NCBI GenBank assembly: GCA_037974335.1
Contig: CM075731.1
Span: 45,678,206-45,742,205, forward strand
DNA from: Prionace glauca
Lineage: Eukaryota > Chordata > Chondrichthyes > Carcharhiniformes > Carcharhinidae
Direction of reading: 5' to 3'
Length of the DNA stretch: 64,000 nt
Positions within the stretch are counted from its first letter, which is position 1. Each line of letters begins with the position of its first letter. Below, piece after piece: positions 1 through 11,186 of this stretch. Below the pieces are notes generated by a model, which saw only the letters and a list, made by a program, of their open reading frames with translations, was not told the DNA's origin and ran no database searches. Made by a program: the position numbers and the translations under genes.

Positions 1-3000
1 CTCAGCTGCCAATGTGCTTGGAACAACTTCATGTAGTGCATATCTGAAGATCAAACCAAAAGATGGTATGGGAGGGTTTAGGACATCAGCTTCAAAACCT
101 CCAGTTGCAAAACCGACAGATAAAAAAATAAGCAAAGAGGCATTCTCAAAGGAAATTGTGTCAATGATTCCAACAGAAACCATACATACCCTTAGAGGTC
201 AGCCACCACATTTTTTCAAAGAACTTAAATCTGTGCAGTGCCCAGAAGGTCTGCCTGCTAAATTTGACTATGTAGTGAAAGGTGAGCCAGTGCCAGAAGT
301 GCTTTGGTATAAGGAGAACGATCAGATTAATCAGAGCGTGCAATGCAATCTTAGATCCAATCCTGATGGCTCTGGTTCATTAACTATCAATAATGCACAA
401 AAAGAGGACAGTGGTTTATATTCCTGCAAAGCTTTTAACTCATTTGGTGAAACAACTTGCACTGCAGAGCTAATTGTATCCAGTGGCACTTCTGCTACTG
501 TTGAACATAAGAAACAGGAAGTAGTTCAAAAGCACCATACCAAGTCATACACAAAGACAGTTGGTGATCATGCCACAGAGTCACGTTTATTCATGGTAAA
601 GTTACCTGGTGAGGCTCAGGCTGAGTTACAAGACAGAGATCAACTGGTGTACACAATAGCTTCTGAAGGTAAACATTCAGTTCACAGTGAGCAGACCGGC
701 ACATTGCATGATGTGACTGTTTCTGCTGCAGAAACAGCAATTGCAGGAAAGAGACAGATAATAATGCATTCACAAACCACACAAGAAAGTCTGGGTTATA
801 TAGAGCAACATTATGAACCAATTAAAAGTCCACCAATGTTTGAATTATCAAGCACTGAAGTACAATTAGATTCTACCCTTTGTTTGCCCACAATTGAGGA
901 GAAAACTTTAATTCCAAAGGAAGGCAGTTTTAGTATCAGAGATTCATCTACTATAGATACTAAGACAAAGACAAAAGAAACAAGCATCTTGTCTGTGGAA
1001 ACGGATCAAATTCCCAGCTCCAGGACTGTTGTAGAGAAAGAAATATCAAAAACAGAGCCAGCATACTCTTTGCACAGCTACAAGGTTGAGGGAGATCAAG
1101 GACCACCCAAAGAGGCATTGTTTGGTTTTGAAATTCCTGCATTACAGAAATGTGAAATACAAAAAGAAAGAAAAATGGAGGTTCATACAGCTGTAGCAAT
1201 GGAACAGAATAAAATAAAACATGAAATGGCAGAAGACATACAAATGTTAGATGAAGCAAGAGAAGCAAAACCGTTTAAAGAATTGCCAAAACCATTCTTG
1301 ATGACTGTCACTGAAAGCCAGAAATCATTAGCAAAGGAATCTCTGTTCAAAGTACCTAAAGCTGACACACAACAAGCTTCAGTTATGAAAGATATACTTG
1401 TGAAAACTGCTTTAACTGCAGAAGAAAAACAACAGCTCACGAGTGAACACACCAAAGCAATATTTGGGTTAGACAGTGCAATCTCATTAACATCAAAAAA
1501 AGAAGAAAAGACACCTTTGCATTTACAGATTGTTAAGGGACAAGACACTCTGCCCAAAGAAACAACATTTACTTTTGAAGTACTGGCAGATGAGAAAGCT
1601 GACCTCAGAAGGAGCCCAATATTGCTGCATTCGTTACTATCAGAAGAACAGCATCTTTTACCTCACGAATACACTACTCCGTTATCTGATGTAAAAGATG
1701 CCGTCAGAACTAAACCTATGAAAGAGCGTATGCCTATTTTATCTCCTCATTATATGGAGACTACATGCATTTTTGATAAAGAAAGGATGCAACCTGATGA
1801 GAAACCAGCATCTCATGTTGCAGCACACAAACTTGAGAAAGCATACAGCTATTCTGCTGTTGTGGAAGAGAAAACAGAATTGTTAGCTGAACAAACTAAA
1901 ACACTTGAAAAGGAAGTTCCAAGTGTACAGGCTGAAGTTAAAAGTGAGCATTCAGCAGAAGAATACTTCCCAGCTGTAACTGTACCAATGCACCTATCAA
2001 AAGAGAAATGTTTTACTGTTGAAGAGAAAGAACAACGTGCAGTAATAAAGAAGTTGGATGACACAGTTAAACAGTTCGGTACTATAACAGAGATTAAGAT
2101 CGTGGAAGATGGTTCACTTGCCATTTCTGAAGCTGTAAGTGCAGCAACCTGTGAAGATAAATATGAATCAAAGCTCCCTTCAGTTTCTGTGCAGGTTAAA
2201 GATAAGGCAATGCCTATAGAAAGCATCAAGACTTTAGAGGCTGCAGAAGAGGACTTTGCAGCAAGAATCCAAGAGGGTCAGTCAGTAAGATTTCCATTGC
2301 TGCATGAAGAAAAACAGCTCATTGAAGAGGAACATTCTTCAGGAATCAAGAGATCAGAGCAAACAATTCTGAAGGTGGAGAAACAACCACATGAAACACA
2401 ATTTGCTCAAGTAATACAAGAAAATAATGCATTCCATAAAGAAACAGCATTCAAGGCTGAAGTTCCTAAAGCAGTCACCTTAGATGTTAGTACACAGATT
2501 AAGAAAGCATTGCAGTCAGCTTTAGCAAGTGAACATTGTGTCCTTTCTTCTATTTTACTAGGTAGCATAGAACCAGTGAAGATTAAGGAATTAAAAGTTC
2601 AAAAAGAACCTAAATATAATTTATATACATACCAGATTACTAATATCAATCCTCCCATAGACATAACTCTGTCATTTGAGGGAGAATACCCTCAGAAAGC
2701 TGACTTAAGAAAAGAATTAATAGCTGCCTTCCATGCCATTACTCATGAACAACAGCAGGCTTTGCTAGCTGAGGAATTGAATATCATTCAGCTGCCAACT
2801 GATAGGTTAGAAAAATTGTGCATCAGCATAGCTCCTGCAAAAGAGATGATCTCACCTGAGGCTGTCAACATTGCTGAAAGCACTTCTGAAGTGGCTAGGT
2901 ATGGAATGCATATGACTGAACAGAAAATGCAGACAGCAGAGAAGACAGTCGTTCAAGAAATGATAGTAACCACTGAATCAGAGGATTTTATTCAGAAGTT

Positions 3001-3494
3001 TAAATCTGTAGAGACAATTAAAAAAGGGGCAGTCGTTAGTCACATAAGAGATGTTGGTGGTGCGATAATTACTAAAGATGCCCTTTCAGCACCTGTCCCA
3101 GTAGAGCAACCAACAGAAATTCTTAAAAAAGAGAAGAAAATTGAGGAGCTTATAGTTACTAGCATTTCTAAACCGAAAAAGCCAGGTGAAACACTGATAA
3201 AAATCACCAAAGACATTCCAGTAATTATTAAAGGGCTTGCAGATATCATTGTAGATGAAGATAGTGACGTAAAATTAAGCACAGTCATTACAAAAGTTGA
3301 CAAGGTAAATTGGTATATCAATGGGAAGAAAATCATTTCAAAACATGAGTTCAAATGTTTACAAGAACTTGACACTCACTCACTTATAATCAACAATGTA
3401 CAGAAAGCGGACCATCAAGGAGAATATGTCTGTGAGGCACTGAATGAAGCTGGAAAAGCAACTACTTCTGCAAAACTCACAGTTATTATAAGAG
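1..3494 (+). CDS. ttn: Titin N2B-type giant exon (5' end outside window)
   Basis: Open from base 2 in one frame (reading starts SAANVLGTTSC) to the donor G|GTTGGA at 3494/3495, ending in phase 1. Parts: C-terminal strand of an Ig (1-50); a linker; an Ig at about 203-480 (FDYVVKGEPVPEVLWYK, YSCKAFNSFGETTC; its B-strand cysteine is replaced by Tyr); unique, Glu/Lys/Thr-rich sequence of about 900 residues (481-3200) without predicted globular motifs; and a last Ig at about 3210-3494 (VNWYINGKK, YVCEALNEAGKA). This Ig-Ig-unique-Ig order in one exon is the layout of the cardiac N2B element, whose unique sequence is an extensible spring and a docking and phosphorylation site in mammals. The unique part appears longer than the mammalian one (about 570 residues from memory) and carries repeats (see findings). 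A novex-type exon is less likely because those lack flanking Igs. Confidence 0.82.
203..480 (+). other. Ig domain upstream of the N2B unique sequence
   Basis: The strand C tryptophan sits in EVLWYKEND and the F-strand motif is DSGLYSCKAFNSFG. Strand B reads KFDYVVKG, so the usual first core cysteine is absent and the classical disulphide cannot form. This matches the class F type of cysteine pattern seen downstream. Confidence 0.8.
481..3200 (+). other. N2B unique sequence with internal ~63-residue repeats
   Basis: Low-hydrophobicity, charged sequence with no Ig signature. At least five imperfect units begin near 1055, 1290, 1510, 2390 and 2606; each has an aliphatic opening, then a PKE/AKE/HKE-x-x-F core (PPKEALFGFEI, AKESLFKVPK, PKETTFTFEV, HKETAFKAEV; the last unit reads PIDITLSFEG), followed by a helical-looking stretch with EE or HE (LTAEEKQQLTSEHT, LLSEEQHLLPHEYT, ITHEQQQALLAEE). 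The final 100 residues before the last Ig (KKEKKIEELIVTS, KPKKPGETLIKI) are Lys-rich. Confidence 0.7.
3210..3494 (+). other. Ig domain closing the N2B exon
   Basis: Reads DIPVIIKGLADIIVDEDSDV, then VNWYINGKKI for strand C and HQGEYVCEALNEAG for strands E-F. Strand B is VKLSTVITK, with Ser where many Igs have Cys, so there is only one core cysteine. The exon ends at the phase-1 donor after LTVIIRG. Confidence 0.8.
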
Positions 3495-4443
3495 GTTGGA
3501 TTATGGGGATAAAATCTTTGTTAATACGAACTTCAAAAGCTAATATATTGAACTAACTATGTAGTTAACTTTTGATATTAGTTTCTCAAAACTCAACTGA
3601 GTTTATGCCAATAAATTAACATGACTAAATATTTCCTTCCCTCCTTCCTTCCATTCCTGTCTTCCTTTTTTACCTTCCTTATTTTAAAAGTAAAAGCATT
3701 ATCTAGTTATCAATCTCTATACCGTGCAGTCAAAGCCTGATCAGACCGCATCAGTTGATTTCACAGATATTTTGCATCAAAAATTTCAAAACTTAACATC
3801 ATTAATTTAGGAAACCTAATCTGGTTTTGTATTAATTTAAATGAAAATTGCATTCTGGCTTGATGCAATCTTCAGATGCTTTCACTGTCGGTAATAAGTA
3901 ACTTTTAAAGCTTAAAGTTATATTTAAACTTTACTGTGACTATATTATTATTTTTTGGTCTCTTATACTTTAACATTAACTTTTGATTAACATCAGCCAT
4001 GGTGCTTTAAGTTTCTACTAACAGAATTAATATTGCTTTCATCCCCATATCCATATTTGAGGAGTTGCTAGATTTTTTGTCATTATCATCACTTTGTCAT
4101 AACGAAAAGACATTTCTTCCTAAAACTTAATATCACCGTTTCTGTCATTTTTTTTTCTCTAGGAAAACATTTCATAGACGTACCAATTACTTGCATGTTT
4201 CTATGGACACCACACATGTCAATAAATGTTGAATTTCATTCATTGAAGTCTTTCATTTGTTGAGCACAACCACTGGTCAGCTAACATTTTTAACAATCAT
4301 TTCTTCTCCACAGTCACTCCTTGGATTGTTAGTTACTGTCACCCTCCCTCCTCCATCTATGAATTTCAGGGGGTCACATACGAAAAGAATTACAGTTAAC
4401 TATTGCAGTATTTTCACATATTTTCCTTTAATTTAAATCATAG
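3495..4443 (+). other. Intron after N2B exon
   Basis: AT-rich, 949 nt. A C/T-rich low-complexity run (TTCC/CTTCC units) lies at about 3636-3681. No repeat or hidden Ig exon was recognised. Acceptor TAG at 4441-4443. Confidence 0.6.
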
Positions 4444-4722
4444 TGCCTCCGTCTTTCAAGAGGAAGATTGAACCACTGGAGGTGATAGTTGGACAAGCTT
4501 CTCAGTTTGAATGTGAAGTTGATCCTATTCCTGATGTAAGGTTCCAGTGGTTTCGAGCAAGAGCTGAACTTCGCGATAGTGAGAAGTACAGGATTGTGAA
4601 TGAGAAATACATCTCCGTCTTGAAACTTCTGAAGCCTCAGCTAATTGACTGTGGTGAATACACCTGCAGAGCATCCAACCAGTGTGGTAGTGTTAGCAGC
4701 ACAGCCAAACTGATGGTGACTG
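4444..4722 (+). CDS. ttn: Single-Ig exon (first after N2B, I27-like)
   Basis: 279 nt, phase 1-1, reading VPPSFKRKIEPLEVIVGQAS to TAKLMVTG. Both core cysteines (QFECEV and YTCRASN) and the strand C Trp (FQWFRA) are present. Its position directly after the N2B exon is that of human I27. Donor G|GTAAGT is close to consensus, stronger than in most downstream exons, which suits a constitutive exon. Confidence 0.92.
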
Positions 4723-5221
4723 GTAAGTCATTCATGTTCAAATTGTCTTTCATTTTAACAATTTGTTTTCAATCAGACTGTCTTAAAAGATTTGGATGGT
4801 TTCATAGGTACCTTTACTTCACATATGTCTTAATATCACTTTCAACAATAGCAATACATATTTTGATATTTTTATATCATTTAATTATGAAAATAGTTAC
4901 ATTTTGAAAAGATATTTAAATATTCAATGACTTTGCCTATCATCTGTTCATTTTTTAAATAAAATCACTATTGTGGCTTCTTTGTAATGATAAAGCTGTC
5001 TGTTTTGCTAATAGAGTGGGTTGAATTTTTCCATTTGGATCATGAGTCCAACTCTGGCCCCAGAAGTGGCAGTGGTGGAATGTTGCTTGTGATCTTCCCA
5101 GAGGCAACCAATTGGCCTCTGGAAGCGCTGTCCAATTAAAGACAGCAAGAGGACCAATGAAGTGAGGGCATGTAACAATGTCTGGCTCGCAGCCCACTAG
5201 AAGGGTGGACTGAGATGAGCA

Positions 5222-5634
5222 TGATGTGGATGTGCCGGCGTTGGACTGGGGTAAACACAGTAAAAAGTCTGACAACACCAGGTTTTAGTCCAACCGATTT
5301 ATTTGATAGTAAACGCACAAGCTTTCGAGGTTTCCCTCTTTGTCAGGTGAATGGAGAGTTCTGGCCTCAGACAGAGCATATAAAGGACAGACAGTTTAGA
5401 GATTACTGATTAAAATGTGAATCTTTACACCTAACCTGCTGTTCAAGTCCTAAAGTGGCCGACAATGTGAGTGGAAGGAGCACTGATCACAGGTTAAAGA
5501 GATGTGTATTGTCTCCAGATAGCACAGTGAGTGAGGTTTTGCAAACCCAGGCAAGTCACGGGGGTTACAGACAGATGTCACACTATCAAATAAATCGGTT
5601 GGACTAAAACCTGGTGTTGTCAGACTTTTTACTG
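5222..5634 (+). repeat. Foldback element with perfect 53-bp inverted repeat
   Basis: A 36-nt lead (from GATGTGGATGTGCCGGCG) is followed by an arm at 5258-5310 whose exact reverse complement lies at 5582-5634 (53 of 53 bases by eye), with about 270 nt of non-coding DNA between. This looks like a non-autonomous DNA transposon or foldback element. A second, shorter copy with the same lead and related arms lies at 33116-33220. No transposase is encoded; the family name is not known to me. Confidence 0.75.
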
Positions 5635-5944
5635 AGGTGAGCAGGCAGCCATCAGGGATCTCCCTAAGATTGAGATGCTCTCCAGAGGATTTTGAAATGC
5701 TCAAAATCCCATTTGGTTGCATCTATCAAGCCATCAGTGTAAAGGATAAGCCCACAACAGGTTAGCTTGTGGCCAGGAGGCTTTATTCAGGTAAATGATG
5801 GACAATAGCCTCATTGGGTGGTCCCCAACAATGGCATCTCTCCCCCAGTTGGTTCAGTAATGTGTTTAAAGCATTACAAAATCATTGCAATAAATTAATA
5901 TATCTGTATAGCTGCATGATTAGTACACGACCGTTGAAATTAAA

Positions 5945-6241
5945 CTACGACACATATTCCTCCACATATAAAACTTCATCTTTAGAAAAATACTTAATTT
6001 TGAATTCATATCTTCCTTCAGTAACACAATACAGCACCTTGGCATCTGAATCAGTTTTGTTACCTAGATAATTGTTTTGCAAATTAGTTTTTTTTCTGAC
6101 TGTGAGCTTTCTGAATGCCACAACAAATGCAGCAGAGGTTATCAAAAATGCTGCAACAAATGCAGCAAAGAACATCAATGTCATCTCTTTACTTGTGTCT
6201 TTCTGATTTTCTTTAAAGTAAATCGGGACAATATAACTGTC
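5945..6241 (-). other. Possible antisense last exon of a membrane protein (unknown)
   Basis: On the minus strand an AG at 6243-6242 is followed by 99 open codons to a TAG at 5947-5945. The reading has a short polar stretch (about 20 residues), a hydrophobic segment of about 23 residues (TLMFFAAFVAAFLITSAAF and a few more), a basic stop-transfer patch (RKLTVRKK) and a tail of about 50 residues ending YFSKDEVLYVEEYVS with several tyrosines. That is the plan of a type I membrane-protein C terminus. It lies 71 nt before a titin exon, on the opposite strand. It could be a real antisense exon, a degraded retrocopy, or chance in AT-rich DNA. I do not recognise the family. Confidence 0.3.
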
Positions 6242-6312
6242 CTAAATGAGTACTAACTTAAAGCTTAATTCCTTCAAAAATGAAAATCTTAACCAAGATG
6301 TTTCTTTTGTAG

Positions 6313-6876
6313 AACTTACACCACCCAGCTTTATAACTAGACTGGAATCACTTACAACATTTGTGGGTAAAACTGCAAGACTTCAGTGCACAGTGGCTGG
6401 ATCACCTGTGATCCACACCACTTGGCAGAAGAATGGTGTTGATGTTACTGATGAAGAGAACTGCAAAATATCAGTCAAAGACAACAAACGTGTTTTAGAA
6501 ATTACCAATGTAAAGGTTCTGAATAAAGGAAGCTATTCTTGCAAAGCGACCAATGACTGTGGCACTGAAATTTGCAGTGCTGATCTGATAGTACTTGATA
6601 AACCGCATTTCACTAAGACTCTTGAACCTACTCAGACTATAATTAACTGCAGTACACATCTTGAATGTCACGTAGATGAAGACACAGCAGTTAAAGTGTC
6701 ATGGAAAAAAGATGGATTAGAACTTCATTCTGGCAAAGATTATAAAATTACATTTGAAGACAAGGTAGCAGTTTTAGAAATTCTGAAAACCAAGCTGAAG
6801 GATGCAGGAAATTATGTCTGTACTGCTTCAAATGAAGCTGGAAGTGATTCTTGCTCAGCGGCATTAGCAGTGAAAG
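6313..6876 (+). CDS. ttn: Two-Ig exon
   Basis: 564 nt, phase 1-1, the only exon of the tandem segment with two complete Igs. Ig 1: LQCTVAGSPVIHTTWQKNG to YSCKATNDCG. Ig 2 begins DKPHFTKTLEP, LECHVDED, VSWKKDG, YVCTASNEAGSDSC. The junction VLDKPHF lacks an intron, so an intron was lost or never gained here. Donor G|GTAAGG. Confidence 0.92.
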
Positions 6877-7689
6877 GTAAGGAGTTCTGGAGATTACTAA
6901 CCTCTGGGAAGCAAAACTTGTGGTTGTTTGGATAAAACTAATTACAGATTTTAAGATCTTTTATTAGAGGCAACGTTTCTTGTTGCAGGTTAGACAACTA
7001 ATTCTAATTGCTCTTTGTTCAAATCATATTTTTCTTCATTTTAATTTGTAAATTTTATATAGGTGCAATCGCATTTATTAAATAACACATTCATTAAAAC
7101 ATCTTGATTAAAGGCTGTTTCCTAATGCAGCTGATTCTTATTTATGATTGCCTCATTTTCATAGTTTAATGAAGCTGAGGATAATATCACTGTTTTTGTC
7201 ATTACCCTTTTTCTATAAATTCAATAAATAAGATAATTTTTCATTTTATAAGATATAGTATTGAAGCAATTGTGAATTTTGTAGAACAAAGTAACTATGC
7301 TTTATATGCATCATTTTGTACATCATAGGTAAATTATGCCTTTCTTCTCGTAAGCAAAATATGCACAGTAGATAAATATTTCTGTCACAGTGAAAGCTAT
7401 CTTTTTCTTAATTTTAATTAAACAGGCATTTATCTTGAATATTCTCAGTTCCTCCAAATCAGATGACTATGTATTTGTCCGAAGACAATCTTAATCTTGT
7501 ATAGTATAAATATTTTCTCCACGATATAATGAGAAATATTGAGTCAAGAGAACAAGTTAATAATGCAAATTAATGGAGTCTATCTGAATTAGGAAGTTGT
7601 TCTTTTAACACAGTCACGTTAATTACAATTACTGTGCAGTTAGGATTGTGACAAATTCGTTGCATTTGGATTCAGGTTCACATAGCACA

Positions 7690-9965
7690 TTTGTGTGAGA
7701 AATAAGACTGATGAGCTGCAGATGCAGATAAGTACATGGAAACATGATGTTGTGGTGATAACAGAGATCTGGCACTAAGAGGGACAGGATTGGGTATTAA
7801 ATATTCCTTGTTACAAGGTGTATGAGAAAGATAGGAAATAAAGGAAAGGAGGAGAGGCATTATTGATTAAGGAGAATTTTGCAATGCTTGAGAGAAGGGA
7901 TGTCACAGAGGGGTCAAAGGCAGAATCTATTTAGCTGGAACTAAAGAACCAGAAAAGATGCAATTACATTGCCCATTGTAGTCTATTGACAGTCAACAAG
8001 TGAAAAAGCCTCGAGGAAAGAAAAGAGTAGTTACAAAGGGGGACTTTAATTGCCTGAATATAGACTGAAAGGTAGAGCGCGGAAAGATTCCCAACAGTTC
8101 ATTCAGTTTAATTTTCTGTAGTAGTTTGTTTTCAGTTCAAAGAGAAAGGAGGCATTGCTGGATGTAATGCTCGGGAGTTAGTTGAGCCAGCTGGATCAAG
8201 TGTTAGTAGGGGAGCATTTAGGAGGTTATTGTATCATGAAGTTCAATCTAGTGTGAGAATGATTAAATTGTACAAAAGGAACTTCAATGTGGTCAGAATA
8301 GATCTGGCCCAGATAAATTGTAAGCAACTGTCAGACAATGTTACAATAATGGAACTGAACAATTTAAATTTACTTTAAATAAGTAGCTGGTCAAGTATGG
8401 TCAAGGTGTATGTCCATGAAGATGAACACATGGGCAAACAAATGCAGAGCTCCAGAATGGTGAAAGGAATAGAGATTATGATGAAATCGGAAAAAAACTT
8501 GCGTATGGCAGATGTCAGATGGATAATACAACTGAGAGCCAGACCAAATATAGAAGGGCCAGTAGGGGGTTGAAAAAACAAATCAGAGGAGCAAACAGAA
8601 TATGAGGAGAGACTGCCAGCTAACATAAAATGAATCCAGAAGTCCTCTCGAGGTATATAAATAGTAAAAGGATGGTAAGAGGAGGAATGGGACTGATTAT
8701 GGTCCAAAAAGGGGATTTGCACATGGGGCTAGGGGACATAGGTGGGGTATTGAATTAATGCTTTGCATCTGGCCATATTGAGGAAGAAGACCCAGATCAT
8801 GATGAAAGAAGAGGGAGTTCAGACAGTTGAGAGTTTACAATTAATAAGTAGGAGGTATTATGTAGGCTTTGTTTACTTAAAGTTGATAACGCATTAGGAC
8901 CAGATGAAATGCATCCAAGAATACAGAGGGAAGTCAGAGTGGAAATTGCAGAGATATGGCTATAATTTTCCAATCCTCCTCAGACTCCAGGTCAGCACAT
9001 AGAAATCATAGAAACCCTTCAGTACAAAAAGAGGTCATTCGACCCATCGAGTTTGCACCGACCACAGTCCCACCCAGGTTGTATCCTCATGTCCCTACAT
9101 ATTTACCTGCTAATCCCTCTAAACTACATATCTCAGGACACGTAAGTGCAATTTTTAGCATGGCCAATCAACCTAACGTGCATATCTTTGGATTGTGGGA
9201 GGAAACTGGAGTACCCGGAGGAAACCCACGCAGACACGAGGAGATTGTGCAAACTCCACACAGACAGTGACCCAAGCCGGGAATCAAACCCAGGTCCCTG
9301 GAGCTATGAAGCAGCAGTGCTGACCACTGTGCTATTGTGCTGCCACCAATGACTGGAGAATTGCAAATAATAAAACGTAGTCCGAAAAAGGGTACAAAGG
9401 CAATGTAGTGGGACAGCTTTTAATAATTCTATACAAAATTAATAGTCATTTGGACAAATGTGTGTTAATGAAGAAGAGCCAGTACAGACTTGTGAAGGGA
9501 AAATCATGTTTAGCTAACTTGTTTGAGATTTTTGATGAGGTTACAGAGGGTTGATGAGGGTAATGCTATTGATTTTGTGTACATGAATTTCCAAAAGACA
9601 TTTGATAATGTTCCACTCAGTACATTTGTGAGCAAAGTTGGAACTCATTGGAAAAAGGACACAGTCGTATATGGATAAAAAGTTGGTTGAGTGACAGGAA
9701 GCAAATAAGAGTGGTGAACGGTTGTTCTTCAGATTGGAGGAAGGTTTGTAGTAAAGTTTCCCAATGATGCATGTAAGGAGCCCTGTTCTTCCATTTATAT
9801 TTTAATAACCTGGATCTTGGTCTACTGGACACGATTTCAGAACTTACGGATTCAAAGCTTGGCGAAATTGTGAACTGTAATGACAATAGTGTAGAACTTC
9901 AGAAAAACACAGACAGACTGATGGAATGGGCAGACAAATGGCATTGAGAGTTAATGCAGGACCCG
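7690..9965 (+). mobile_element. Old CR1-like LINE fragment, interrupted by SINE
   Basis: Decayed but recognisable. Endonuclease pieces: VVVITEIWH near 7755, YKVYEKDRK and KGGEALLIKENF near 7815-7880, VVTKGDFNCLNID near 8030. Reverse transcriptase pieces: NALGPDEMHPRI near 8890, and AIDFVYMNFQKTFDNVP (motif A) near 9567-9615. Many stops and shifts. A minus-strand SINE at about 9000-9350 splits the region just before TNDWRIAN. Both ends are degraded. Confidence 0.65.
9000..9352 (-). mobile_element. HE1-type tRNA-derived SINE, nested in LINE
   Basis: In reverse orientation it reads GGCAGCACAATAGCACAGTG, a tRNA-like head with box B GGTTTGATTCC, then the conserved body with GGTTTCCTCCGGGTACTCC, and a tail ending near a TCTATGAT octamer. 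Near full length. It interrupts the LINE at 7690-9965, so it is younger than that LINE. Confidence 0.75.
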
Positions 9966-10374
9966 AAAATCCGTCTCTTTGTGTTACTTTTATAATTTGC
10001 TTACTTCTGTTCCTTAATTTACCTTTTCAACAAAATAAAAAGGGGAGTCAGATGCTAAGCAATTATTAAATCAAGCATTCTGTTGATCACACACATTTTA
10101 AAATCAAGACCTATCTGAGCCTAAGTGTATTCAGTTTCACACTTCAGTTGCTGCTTTACATCTGTCACCAACTTAACTGTTTTATATATATATAGATATG
10201 ATTTTGTTTTTATCTTTGTTGAAAAATGGTTAAAAGCTTAAACACTAATATCACTAGTGATGATTAATATGGTGTATGTTATATCTTTAAATTTGTTTTA
10301 GTGATATTAGTTCTCTTCTTATAAATGCCTCTTCCTTGGCATCTCTTAAAATATTTCTTCAAACCTCCCTTCAG

Positions 10375-10656
10375 AACCACCTTCATTCGTTAAGAAGTTA
10401 GAACCATCATTACTATTGAAACAAGGTGATTCAGTGCACTTGCAGTGCCAAGTGAAAGGGTCACCCGAAATCAGCCTTGCCTGGTACAAGAACAATAAGA
10501 TTCTCAGTTCCTCCGAAAAGTACAAGATATCATTTGCTGACACTACAACTGTTCTTGAGATTCATGATCTAAATGTAGAAGATAGCGGGGATTATGTGTG
10601 TGAAGCACAAAATGAAGCTGGAACTGATAGCTGCAGCTCTGCCATCACAATCAAAG
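10375..10656 (+). CDS. ttn: Ig exon A, super-repeat 1
   Basis: 282 nt, phase 1-1. EPPSFVKKLEPSLLLKQGDS opens the first A-class domain; both core cysteines (LQCQV, YVCEAQNEAG), Trp in LAWYKNN and a third cysteine in the G strand (TDSCSS). It follows the 3.5-kb intron and starts the regular six-domain series. Confidence 0.93.
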
Positions 10657-10781
10657 GTCTGTATGATGTTGTCATTGATTTCACATTAGGCAACATCATT
10701 GTTGCTTTCTCTCATCTCTTTGGAAAAAAATACTCATTTAAATAGAATGTTAGCGTGGGATTTTTATGTTTTCCTTTGTAG

Positions 10782-11060
10782 AGCCTCCCTCTTTTATCAA
10801 AGCGTTTGAACCTACTGAAGTGGTAAAAGGTTGCGGTTGCACTCTTGAATGTGAGCTGGCTGGCACAGCTCCGTTTGACATTCTATGGCATAAAGACAGG
10901 AAACCAATTCGAGCTAGCAAGAATTACAAGATGACTTCCAAAGATGCTCATGCTTCTCTCCATATTAGCTTCTTTGAATCCTCAGACGTCGCTAATTATC
11001 AATGCACTGTTTCCAACGAAGTTGGAAAATGTCTTTGTGGCGCATCAGTAAAGTTAAAAG
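10782..11060 (+). CDS. ttn: Ig exon B, super-repeat 1
   Basis: 279 nt. EPPSFIKAFEPTEVVKGCGC to KLKG; LECELAG and YQCTVSNEVG supply the core cysteines, ILWHKDRKPIR the strand C. It has extra cysteines near the start (GCGC) and in strand G (KCLC). The upstream intron is only 125 nt. Confidence 0.92.
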
Positions 11061-11186
11061 GTTAGTAATATTCTCAAAGTGAAGCAAATGCTTTCATCAT
11101 CTACCAGTATAAGTAGATATTGAGAAATTAACTAAGTTCATTTAATGGATGAACCCAACCAATTCTATATGTTCATTTTAAATTAG

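Larger units (their letters stand above)
4723..6312 (+). other. Intron with foldback element and antisense exon-like segment
   Basis: 1.59 kb. It holds moderately GC-rich sequence at about 4955-5220 and 5640-5830, possibly one older repeat interrupted by the foldback element at 5222-5634. A minus-strand open stretch with a transmembrane-like segment follows at 5945-6241. Both inserts have their own entries. Confidence 0.5.
6877..10374 (+). other. Intron filled mainly by an old LINE with a nested SINE
   Basis: 3.5 kb. The first 800 nt are AT-rich and unremarkable. About 7690-9965 is a decayed LINE (own entry) with a SINE inside it. A short TA run lies near 10184-10196. No hidden Ig exon was recognised. 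Confidence 0.6.

Noticed and set aside
960-2229. Several minus-strand ORFs of 100-126 codons opposite the N2B exon
   Set aside because: Shadows of a highly biased Glu/Lys/Thr-rich coding strand; no independent coding signal.
3636-3681. CTTCC-rich run as a possible regulatory element
   Set aside because: Plain low-complexity pyrimidine DNA without further support.
4733-4907. Open reading past the donor of the exon at 4444-4722
   Set aside because: The frame only runs on into intron; the GTAAGT donor and phase-1 pattern place the exon end at 4722.
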